A stretch of 5,344 bases of DNA from Ignavibacteria bacterium UBA4661 (lineage in GTDB: Bacteria > Bacteroidota > Ignavibacteria > Kapaibacteriales > UBA4661). Made by a program: the position numbers and the translations under genes. The notes beneath the pieces are model-generated. The model worked only from the letters and a program-made list of their open reading frames with translations. It was not told where the DNA came from and did no database searches. Location of the stretch: positions 1,451-6,794 of the forward strand of contig DHLT01000226.1 in assembly GCA_002405405.1 (NCBI GenBank), written 5' to 3'. Of this stretch, positions 1 through 5,231 are shown one piece after another (the first letter of the stretch is position 1; each line of letters starts with the position of its first letter).

Positions 1-174
1 AAAGAAATTGAATTGTGTATGCTACTTCGGTTAGGATATTCTACCAAGCAAATCTGTCGAATGAAAGGGGTTCTAGCTCCGTCGGTTGATGCCTATCGAT
101 ACCGCGTTCGTATTAAATTCAAACTCACACCAAAAGATAATCTCTTTCGATACTTAGTGAGCATCCTTGGGTAG
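1..174 (+). CDS. C-terminal end of a LuxR/GerE-type helix-turn-helix regulator (5' truncated by window edge)
   Basis: The reading frame is open from base 1 to a TAG stop at 172-174 and gives the last 57 residues of a protein. The start KEIELCMLLRLGYSTKQI, followed by SVDAYRYRVRIKFKL (about residues 29-43), matches the GerE/LuxR DNA-binding pattern. In many Bacteroidota regulators this pattern reads roughly 'REIxLCxLIRLGLSxKEIAxLLxISxRSVExxRYRxRKKLxL'. The second helix of the HTH is about residues 14-20, and the recognition helix starts near residue 28. In such proteins the HTH sits at the extreme C-terminus behind TPR repeats or a sensor/two-component Y_Y_Y module, but that part lies outside the window. 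Target genes are unknown. The gene converges on the methyltransferase gene and ends just before a hairpin with a T-run. Family call is by pattern recognition; the frame is certain. Confidence 0.72.
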   Translation, partial: KEIELCMLLRLGYSTKQICRMKGVLAPSVDAYRYRVRIKFKLTPKDNLFRYLVSILG

Positions 175-219
175 GTGCAGAATTCATCAATTTGTGATTT
201 CTACAATGAATGAAAAAGT

Positions 220-254
220 AAGACGCTTATGGCTCATGGCTGTAGGCGTTTTTT
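220..254 (+). terminator. Rho-independent terminator for the HTH gene, possibly serving both strands
   Basis: A stem forms between 223-229 (ACGCTTA) and 243-249 (TAGGCGT), with one G-U pair and a 13-nt loop. It can extend outward by weak A-U/G-U pairs from 220-222. The right arm runs directly into six T residues (249-254), which is the plus-strand terminator layout. On the minus strand the same stem is followed, after a few bases, by another T-rich run (complement of 213-217). It could therefore also end the methyltransferase transcript, whose TAA stop (253-255) lies at the hairpin's edge. Confidence 0.62.
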
Positions 255-1530
255 ATGACCGAGAACATAGAAAACACCAATGAGTATTGCCAATTCGTGT
301 TAGAATAATGGTGCCATAGTATGGAGAAGTTTGTGGCGAAGCAAAACGCAGTCTTTTGCGCAATACTTCGGGTTCTTCCGGAAAGCCACGTTTTTTGATT
401 TCCGTACGAGTGTTCCATGCACGTTCGGTAATTGCATGTTGGAGTTTTTTTTGATTATAAGGAAACATTGCTACGACTGCAAACCGAGTATGTAATTCTT
501 GTGGTAAAAAGAGAGCATCATCTTCATGATACCATCCATAGGCAATATGTTCGTCGAGCAATGAGATACCGTATTGTTGATACCACGTTGTGAGATACCC
601 TGAGCGAATCAGTGCCGGGTGTGGTTCAACGAGATATAATGCATCGAGATGAGTAGGTAGTGAGGCGTTTGGAGTTATAGCGGTAGGGAAAGATTGTGGA
701 GGAACAAACAGCAGAGGAAAAGGATGTGTTACGCGATGTAAAGAAATGGTACCATCTTGTAACGATAAGGTTTCCGGTAATGACCATAAAACTTGTTCCC
801 GACATTCTTGTTCCGTTGCCGTCCATAATCGTGTCCAAGGCGGGGTTGATACATGAAGTGTGGTGTTATCAAGCGATGCGGCAGGTGAAATTTTAATCCC
901 TTTGATACCCTGTATTGGGAGCGTCATCAGAAACGGCAGAGGTGGTCGATAATCCTCAGGATTATGGATGCGAGTCCCGTATTCAGTACGACGTGAAGGA
1001 TCACTCCAAAGTCCATCAAAAATACTACAGTTGATGTGTGATAGGATGTTTTCTGCGGTACCGTCGAGAATTTCAACATTCTTAATGCCTTGTAGGGCAA
1101 GGTTGTGGCGTGCCATTTCTGCTAATGCAGGGTTGGCTTCAATACTTGTAACTTGTCGAGCTGTGCGAGCTAATGCGGCTGTATCAAATCCTGCCCCCGT
1201 GCAAATCTCCATAACATGATGACATGAGGAAAAGAATGATGCGTGGTGCATAGCAATTTCAGGTGATGTAGCTTGTTCAATAGATTGTCGTGTGAATAAA
1301 CCATCTTGTGTCCAATTACCCATCGAACGCGCCTTGTGCCTTGCAAGTGCTATTTCTGTAAGAGCAGAGTAAACTTCGGGAGATTGATGGGGAATTAATC
1401 TGCGTAAGGATGCCATATTTGTCATATGGTCTTCTATACGCTCTTCCGAAAAAAGACGAGTTGCTGTACGGCACCACTCTAATCCCTGTTCCGTTGAAAA
1501 AAATTGAATGAGCGATGCAGAAATATCCAT
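253..1530 (-). CDS. PG_1098-like class I SAM-dependent methyltransferase with C-terminal THUMP-like domain
   Basis: This 425-aa protein resembles the PG_1098-type methyltransferases of Bacteroidota, whose substrate is, as far as I know, not established; RNA is the usual guess. Visible parts in order: a helical N-terminal domain (about 1-95); a Rossmann methyltransferase core with SAM-binding motif I, VMEICTGAGFDTAALA (106-121); the acidic motif II, TSIEANPALAEMARHNL (128-144); and the DPSRR motif (177-181), equivalent to the DPxR motif of this family. A ferredoxin-like segment follows with YLVEPHPALIRSGYL (299-313). The C-terminal THUMP-like part (about 375-425) contains KKRGFPEEPEVLRKRLRF. 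The length is normal for the family. The gene starts 6 nt after the pnuC stop with no Shine-Dalgarno sequence, so translational coupling is likely. One oddity is motif I, which reads EICTGAGFDT where I recall most relatives having a D-[LF]-TGGxGxD form. The protein is predicted cytoplasmic. Family call is good; the reaction is inferred. Confidence 0.86.
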   Translation of the reverse strand: MDISASLIQFFSTEQGLEWCRTATRLFSEERIEDHMTNMASLRRLIPHQSPEVYSALTEIALARHKARSMGNWTQDGLFTRQSIEQATSPEIAMHHASFFSSCHHVMEICTGAGFDTAALARTARQVTSIEANPALAEMARHNLALQGIKNVEILDGTAENILSHINCSIFDGLWSDPSRRTEYGTRIHNPEDYRPPLPFLMTLPIQGIKGIKISPAASLDNTTLHVSTPPWTRLWTATEQECREQVLWSLPETLSLQDGTISLHRVTHPFPLLFVPPQSFPTAITPNASLPTHLDALYLVEPHPALIRSGYLTTWYQQYGISLLDEHIAYGWYHEDDALFLPQELHTRFAVVAMFPYNQKKLQHAITERAWNTRTEIKKRGFPEEPEVLRKRLRFASPQTSPYYGTIILTRIGNTHWCFLCSRS

Positions 1531-1536
1531 AACGAA

Positions 1537-2178
1537 TTAGAACAGTGTTGATGTTGCATTCTGTTGTTCAATTGTAGCTTTCCATGCCTGCCAGCCCTGC
1601 CATGCAAGCACGATAAAGATACCATACAGTACTGCGGTGATATATAAATCTTTATAGATGTACAGTGCTACATAGATTACATCTGCAACCAACCACCATA
1701 GCCAGTTTTCAACAGCACGGCGTGTTTGTAACCAAATACCAACTAAACTCATTGCCGTGGTAAGAGCATCTAAACTAGCGGCATCAGAAGAAGCAACCGT
1801 CATAAGAAGAAAGCGTATCACAATTGCCAAAAGACCTGTAACAAGTATTGACCAAATGGTTCCCGATCGTGTAAGTTGTTCAACGAACACTAATGACGAT
1901 GCTGTAGCGTGTAATTTCCATTCGATCCACCCATAAATCGATAAGCACACAAAAACTCCTTGCAGGAGAGCATCACCGAAAAGAGTACTCTTGAAGAAAA
2001 TGTAGCCATAAAGAATCGATGATATACTATTGACAAGCCAGCACCACACGGAGCGTCGTTTACTCAAAATAACACCAAAGATCGCAAGAAATGCTGCAAG
2101 ACCTTCAATGGCAACATTGATATTTTCAAGGAAATAACTAAACATAAGATAAAGTGTAAAAGAAGCAGAAAAACGCAT
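1537..2178 (-). CDS. pnuC: PnuC-type nicotinamide riboside (or related vitamin) transporter
   Basis: This 213-aa inner-membrane protein is of the PnuC family, which facilitates uptake of nicotinamide riboside; the cargo is then trapped inside the cell by phosphorylation. Diagnostic stretches are WCWLVNSISSILYGYIFFKS (45-64, with the W-x-x-N motif), LQGVFVCLSIYGWIEWK (72-88, ending in the G-W-x-x-W motif), and DALTTAMSLVGIWLQTRR (137-154). The C-terminal signature contains ENWLWWLVADVIYVALYIYK (157-176), followed by TAVLYGIFIVLAWQGWQAWK. About seven hydrophobic segments are visible, as expected. ATG at 2178 was chosen because it follows a promoter; Met12 has no better ribosome site. No TonB receptor, nadR or thiamine kinase is adjacent, so the cargo (nicotinamide riboside versus thiamine, as in some Bacteroidota PnuT proteins) is not settled. 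It is the first gene of an operon with the downstream methyltransferase. Confidence 0.9.
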   Translation of the reverse strand: MRFSASFTLYLMFSYFLENINVAIEGLAAFLAIFGVILSKRRSVWCWLVNSISSILYGYIFFKSTLFGDALLQGVFVCLSIYGWIEWKLHATASSLVFVEQLTRSGTIWSILVTGLLAIVIRFLLMTVASSDAASLDALTTAMSLVGIWLQTRRAVENWLWWLVADVIYVALYIYKDLYITAVLYGIFIVLAWQGWQAWKATIEQQNATSTLF

Positions 2179-2211
2179 TACGTGCTAATTTCACTCTTAG
2201 CGTACTTTTCG

Positions 2212-2239
2212 CTTATAGTAATGATTACGCTTTTGGCAA
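2212..2239 (-). promoter_or_regulatory. Sigma70-like promoter of the pnuC-methyltransferase operon
   Basis: Read on the minus strand, TTGCCA (2239-2234) and TATAAG (2217-2212) are separated by exactly 16 bases. Each box matches the sigma70 consensus at five of six positions. Transcription would start near 2205 and give a leader of about 26 nt, too short for a TPP-type riboswitch. The spacer holds the odd palindrome GTAATGATTAC (2218-2228), a possible operator. No convincing Shine-Dalgarno sequence precedes the ATG. Confidence 0.5.
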
Positions 2240-2253
2240 AAACAAGGGTTTTT

Positions 2254-2283
2254 TTGTTCATTTCATTTTCACTAAAAGATAAT
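2254..2283 (+). promoter_or_regulatory. Weak candidate promoter for the small secreted-protein gene
   Basis: GATAAT (2278-2283) matches the -10 consensus at five of six positions. An 18-base spacer separates it from TTGTTC (2254-2259), a poor -35 box. A start near 2290 would give a leader of about 65 nt before the chosen ATG at 2356. The region is AT-rich, so chance matches are easy; this is only the best candidate seen. Confidence 0.28.
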
Positions 2284-2343
2284 ATGAACTAGTGGCTTAT
2301 GATGCCGTTATTTGTAATGTCAATTTCAGTTGTTACACTATTG

Positions 2344-2349
2344 AAGAGG
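2344..2349 (+). promoter_or_regulatory. Ribosome binding site that decides the start of the secreted-protein gene
   Basis: AAGAGG lies 6 nt upstream of the ATG at 2356, which is ideal spacing. The upstream in-frame ATGs at 2299 and 2302 have no comparable site, and starting there would put extra residues before an already good signal peptide. Confidence 0.6.
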
Positions 2350-2355
2350 TTCCTC

Positions 2356-2844
2356 ATGAACCATGTTTTTTCCCACACATCGCATACCGCATCGCGTTGT
2401 GTTTATGCTATTGCTTTGTTTGCTAGTATGGTTGTATTACTAGCAACTGGCGACAAACAAGTACGAGCGGAATCACCAGTTGATTCCAATGCTCATGTTC
2501 GCAAAGCAATGTCTGCAGTCCGTCCGACAGAAGGCATCTCACTGCCACAAAAAAGAATGTCTATTACAATGTCCGAGCATGATACGCAGGCATTGCAGAA
2601 CATTCTCAAGAATGTCGAGCGCGAGTGTGGAGCCGTGCAGGGAGAGTTCTCCTTGCAAGTTCTGACGGCGACCGATGGCTCTGTTGAGTCTGTAAGCTTT
2701 GAAGCTGCTAATCCTGGCGATGAGATGCTGACAACTATCAGCTCCGTATGCAAGCGATTGCAATCTTGCCGACTTACTCCTATTGAGGTCGATGGTACTG
2801 CAGTATCGGGAATGGTTCACGTTCGAGTGAAAATGCTCAAGTAG
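2356..2844 (+). CDS. Small secreted or membrane-anchored protein with a TonB-C/AgmX-like C-terminal domain
   Basis: The 162-aa product begins with an exporting segment. Arg14 precedes a hydrophobic core CVYAIALFASMVVLLATG (15-32), and QVRA|ES (cleavage after Ala38) is a plausible signal peptidase I site. A low-complexity linker follows (39-68). The C-terminal domain (about 69-162) shows the pattern of TonB C-terminal or AgmX/PglI-like domains: two-sided strands around ATDGSVESVSFE (105-116), a helix ending in SSVCKRLQSC (129-138), then RLTPIEVDGTAV (139-150) and a last beta strand VHVRVKM. The mature part has three cysteines (91, 132, 138). In AgmX-like proteins a cysteine precedes the first strand and another lies in the helix, as here, so a disulphide is possible. 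If the N-terminus stays uncleaved it would be an inner-membrane anchor, as in TonB, but the usual long Pro-rich spanner is absent and no exbBD or receptor is nearby. Domain assignment is inference from pattern; the role is unknown. Confidence 0.68.
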   Translation: MNHVFSHTSHTASRCVYAIALFASMVVLLATGDKQVRAESPVDSNAHVRKAMSAVRPTEGISLPQKRMSITMSEHDTQALQNILKNVERECGAVQGEFSLQVLTATDGSVESVSFEAANPGDEMLTTISSVCKRLQSCRLTPIEVDGTAVSGMVHVRVKMLK

Positions 2845-2875
2845 AGCTAAGATTTCCTCGAACCGATCTTCAAAC

Positions 2876-2911
2876 AATGCCCTCCGCACTTTGTGGAGGG
2901 CATTAGTTTTT
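2876..2911 (+). terminator. Hairpin terminator between two convergent genes
   Basis: The arms AATGCCCTCC (2876-2885) and GGAGGGCATT (2895-2904) pair perfectly over 10 bp with a 9-nt loop. TTTTT follows at 2907-2911. It ends the secreted-protein transcript 31 nt after its stop. On the minus strand the stem is followed by a weaker T-rich stretch (complement of 2871-2877), so it may also stop the symporter transcript arriving from the right. Confidence 0.8.
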
Positions 2912-2939
2912 GGAGAAATAACTATATTCTTTCCATGTT

Positions 2940-4409
2940 CTATGTCTGCGGGTTTTTAACAAACCGACTTACAAGCAGAGCAATTACTATCGTGCTGCTC
3001 GCACCTATACACGCATACCATGTCCATGCAACGGCGCCGGAGATCACAGTAGCAATAATAACAAGCAAACCCCCAATATAGCCAATGAGCATCGCTCGTT
3101 CTTGAATAGTCGATGTGAGCGTTCCTGCAAAAAACATTCCGAGTAAGCCACCATAGGTAATCGAACCAAGTCCAAGTGCTAATTCTACTACGGTTGAGGA
3201 ACTTTGCATAAAGATCAAAGCTCCGCCAATATGAGCTACTGTCCAAAAAATAATAGCGCGCTTCGAGAGCTTTAACAAGCGGTCTTCCGGTATGATAATG
3301 CCACGTACTTTCGCAAAAAATGGTTTAATTATATCCATAACGCTGGAGAACGCCATTGATGATATTGAGCCACTGAGTGTTGCTAATGCTGCTGCAAAAA
3401 TGCCTGCAATAATGATACCGCGAAAGCCTGTTGGTATTTGCGAAACGATAAAAAGAGGAAAGACTTCATCAGAGCGATTTAATCCTAATTGTTGCAAGTT
3501 CATGCCTTTATAGAAACCGAAAAGCATAAAACCAATGGCAAGAAAAAGGATGAATTCGACGATAACTACGATGCCGGCGGTAACCAAAACTTTTCGCGAA
3601 CCTGCTAATTGTTTTGTGGTCATAATACGTTGCACAAACATTTGGTCGGTACCATTTGATGCTGTCGCAATAAATGTTCCTCCAAGTAATGCGGCTATTA
3701 ACGTATATGGTCGCTTGAAAAAGTTATCGTTGAAGTCCAGATCAAACAATGTCAATCCTCGTGCAAAAATAGGTTCTGAAAGTGCCGACAGATTGAATTG
3801 TACACTTTGTATAATGACAAAGAGAGTTACAACAATGGCAAAAAAATACATGCCCATTTGAATTGCATCAGCTGAAATTGCTCCTCGAATTCCACCAAAA
3901 TATGTGTAGCCAAAAGCAATACAAGCAATGATGCAGATTGCGGTAGGGTAATCGACATGGAGAATGAATTTGAGAGGGATTGCTGTTGCAAATAGTCGAA
4001 CACCACCACCTGCCAAGCGTGTAGCAAGAAATACCATCGAAGCGGTCGTGCGTACCCGTGGACCAAATCGCTCCTCAAGAAAACTGTACACAGTGGTAAG
4101 CGAGCCGCTATAGTATCGAGGCATCAAGTACAACGCGACAATGATGCGTCCAAGCAGATAACCAATGCTCAGCATGACAAATTGAGCTATTCCATTAAAT
4201 CCAACACCCGGAATGCTGATGAAGGTTAAAGCACTTGTTTCTGCCGCAACAACAGAAAAGCACACAACATACCAGGGTATCATTGCTCGACCCTGAAAAT
4301 AGTCTTGTGCAGAAGATTGCTTGCCGCCTTTAATGCTGCCATAAAGTGCGATGCCAATGAGATAGGCAACCACAATACCAATGTCTATAATGGGAATTTG
4401 TGTATTCAT
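2940..4409 (-). CDS. Sodium:solute symporter (SSS family, SLC5-like)
   Basis: This 489-aa inner-membrane protein has about 13 hydrophobic segments and uses the sodium gradient to import a small solute. Family marks in order: IDIGIVVAYLIGIALYG (8-24, TM1); SSAQDYFQGRAMIPWY (32-47, the classic 'dYFlagR.lpww' motif); SVVAAETSALTFISIPG (52-68); GRIIVALYLMPRYY (87-100) and TVYSFLEERFG (106-116); FGGIRGAISADAIQMGMYF (171-189); NGTDQMFVQRIMTTKQ (252-267); and a TM8-type segment ending SSVMDI (355-360). The arrangement around RLAGGGVRLFA (131-141) recalls the SLC5A5/6/8-like branch (iodide, multivitamin, monocarboxylates), but the substrate cannot be read from sequence. The start is well fixed: an in-frame TAA lies eight codons upstream of this ATG, and TM1 begins at residue 8. 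No Shine-Dalgarno sequence is seen. The gene is monocistronic here and divergent from the coiled-coil gene. Confidence 0.9.
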   Translation of the reverse strand: MNTQIPIIDIGIVVAYLIGIALYGSIKGGKQSSAQDYFQGRAMIPWYVVCFSVVAAETSALTFISIPGVGFNGIAQFVMLSIGYLLGRIIVALYLMPRYYSGSLTTVYSFLEERFGPRVRTTASMVFLATRLAGGGVRLFATAIPLKFILHVDYPTAICIIACIAFGYTYFGGIRGAISADAIQMGMYFFAIVVTLFVIIQSVQFNLSALSEPIFARGLTLFDLDFNDNFFKRPYTLIAALLGGTFIATASNGTDQMFVQRIMTTKQLAGSRKVLVTAGIVVIVEFILFLAIGFMLFGFYKGMNLQQLGLNRSDEVFPLFIVSQIPTGFRGIIIAGIFAAALATLSGSISSMAFSSVMDIIKPFFAKVRGIIIPEDRLLKLSKRAIIFWTVAHIGGALIFMQSSSTVVELALGLGSITYGGLLGMFFAGTLTSTIQERAMLIGYIGGLLVIIATVISGAVAWTWYACIGASSTIVIALLVSRFVKNPQT

Positions 4410-4431
4410 ATCAGAAAGTAAGAGTATGGAT

Positions 4432-4458
4432 TACAGAAATGAAGGAATCCTTTCTGTA
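4432..4458. repeat. Inverted repeat in the symporter leader
   Basis: TACAGAAA (4432-4439) and TTTCTGTA (4451-4458) are perfect 8-bp arms around an 11-nt centre. Nested and offset is a second palindrome, AAGGA-A-TCCTT (4442-4452). The two cannot pair fully at once. The repeat ends 22 nt upstream of the symporter ATG, inside its predicted leader, and lies upstream of the plus-strand -35 box. It could be a protein operator or an RNA hairpin; there is no T-run making it a terminator. Confidence 0.5.
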
Positions 4459-4479
4459 GTGAAAGAGCGATTTGCGTAA

Positions 4480-4508
4480 TTTACACGCATTCAACGCAAC
4501 GATATTAT
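4480..4508 (+). promoter_or_regulatory. Promoter of the coiled-coil protein gene
   Basis: TTTACA (4480-4485) and TATTAT (4503-4508) are separated by 17 bases, and each matches sigma70 consensus at five of six positions. The predicted start near 4515 gives a leader of about 25 nt before the ATG at 4541. It lies downstream of the alternative TTG at 4472, which argues against that start. The -10 box overlaps that of the opposing symporter promoter. Confidence 0.5.
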
Positions 4509-4533
4509 TTTTTCTTAGATCATTCTTTGTCAA
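4504..4533 (-). promoter_or_regulatory. Promoter of the symporter gene
   Basis: On the minus strand a perfect TTGACA (4533-4528) is followed after 18 bases by AATAAT (4509-4504), a five-of-six -10 match. Transcription would start near 4497 and give a leader of about 88 nt carrying the 4432-4458 inverted repeat. Its -35 box lies in the leader and ribosome-site region of the opposing gene. Confidence 0.5.
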
Positions 4534-4540
4534 GGCGCGT

Positions 4541-5140
4541 ATGGGAAATTTTCGTTCCGATAGACTCAAAACTCTCATTCAGAACATGGTGGCTGGTATA
4601 CTTTTGGGAAGTATAGGAGGAATACTGCTTGATAGTTGTACCAAGCGAACAAGCCAACAAGTTACTGCTGAGCAACTCCAGATTGTTGAAGAAGCGCGGA
4701 GACGAGCAGATAGTTCGTATCAAATTACGCAACAGAGATTAGACGAAGTCATGGCGGCTGTTGTCAGTGCTGAAGCCGCAGAGGGGATTATGCAACAACC
4801 CGGAGCCGAGCGCACCGATTCGCCTGCACAGTATCGGCAGCGTATGGATGTGCTCATCCGACTTATGCACGAACGCCGACAAAAGGCTGCCGCAGGTGGT
4901 GTGGCTCTTGAAGATGTGAGGAAGTCTCTTGAGGAGGGTAATCGCTTAAAGTCAACATTAGAGTCAATAACCCATGAACGTGATTCACTCAAGCAAATAG
5001 CAGATCTTACAGAGCGTAAGTTACGTTATGCTAATGAGCGATTAATCGAAACACGCAAGACAGTTGATTCTTTAAAGTCCGTTCTTGCAAAGAAAGATAC
5101 ACCCATCAAGAAAGATGCATCGAAAAAGCAAACCAAGTAA
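4541..5140 (+). CDS. Coiled-coil envelope protein, possible lipoprotein, unknown function
   Basis: The 199-aa product has a positively charged start (R5, R8, K10), a hydrophobic stretch MVAGILLGSIGGILL (16-30), and then DSC with Cys33. LLDSC resembles a lipobox (L at -3, S at -1), but Asp at -2 is unusual, so it may instead be an uncleaved membrane anchor. The rest is hydrophilic, charged and heptad-like: helices at about 41-82 (VTAEQLQIVEEARRRADSSY and onward) and 121-183 (rich in L, E, R, K), separated by a Pro/Gly-containing break at 87-95, with a Lys-rich tail. This suggests a periplasmic or cytoplasm-facing coiled coil tethered to a membrane. ATG at 4541 was chosen because AAGG sits 5 nt upstream (4532-4535) and a promoter ends just before it. 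A TTG at 4472 would add 23 residues. I do not recognise a named family. Confidence 0.7.
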   Translation: MGNFRSDRLKTLIQNMVAGILLGSIGGILLDSCTKRTSQQVTAEQLQIVEEARRRADSSYQITQQRLDEVMAAVVSAEAAEGIMQQPGAERTDSPAQYRQRMDVLIRLMHERRQKAAAGGVALEDVRKSLEEGNRLKSTLESITHERDSLKQIADLTERKLRYANERLIETRKTVDSLKSVLAKKDTPIKKDASKKQTK

Positions 5141-5172
5141 ACACAAGTTTATTGCTTGTAATCTCATTATGG

Positions 5173-5208
5173 AACAGGGTAGATGCATTTATGTGAATCT
5201 ACCCTGTT
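5173..5208. terminator. Long perfect hairpin between convergent genes, probable bidirectional terminator
   Basis: The arms AACAGGGTAGAT (5173-5184) and ATCTACCCTGTT (5197-5208) pair perfectly over 12 bp with a 12-nt loop. It starts 32 nt after the coiled-coil gene stop and ends 24 nt before the stop of the gene coming from the right. Neither side has a real T-run, only the terminal TT of the arm, so it is an atypical terminator or an mRNA 3'-end stabiliser. Confidence 0.55.
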
Positions 5209-5231
5209 GCGATATTATTGTATGCTAGTGA

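Noticed and set aside
2248..2255. T-run downstream of pnuC's promoter as a terminator
   Set aside because: No stable stem precedes it (only a 5-bp AACAA/TTGTT pairing), and no transcript is expected to end there in a divergent intergenic region.
2299..2355. ATG at 2299 as the start of the secreted-protein gene
   Set aside because: There is no ribosome site before it, and it would precede the signal peptide with an extra hydrophobic stretch. ATG at 2356 has AAGAGG 6 nt upstream.
2179..2355. Possible riboswitch or small RNA in the pnuC upstream region
   Set aside because: The predicted pnuC leader is only about 26 nt, and no conserved TPP or NAD riboswitch core is visible on either strand.
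2539..2889. 116-codon minus-strand open frame opposite the secreted-protein gene
   Set aside because: It is antisense to a gene with a signal peptide, ribosome site and recognisable domain pattern. Its product shows no domain or signal, and it runs into the terminator hairpin.
3535..3861. 108-codon plus-strand open frame inside the symporter gene
   Set aside because: It is a shadow frame of a strongly supported transporter and its product has no recognisable composition or motif.
4472..4540. TTG start at 4472 extending the coiled-coil protein by 23 residues
   Set aside because: It lies upstream of the best plus-strand promoter. ATG at 4541 has AAGG at good spacing and gives a cleaner N-terminal charged-then-hydrophobic layout.
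5211..5218. Second copy of the GATATTATT string seen in the 4501-4509 promoter core
   Set aside because: It has no -35 box at the right distance and lies between convergent 3' ends; the short AT-rich match is likely chance.
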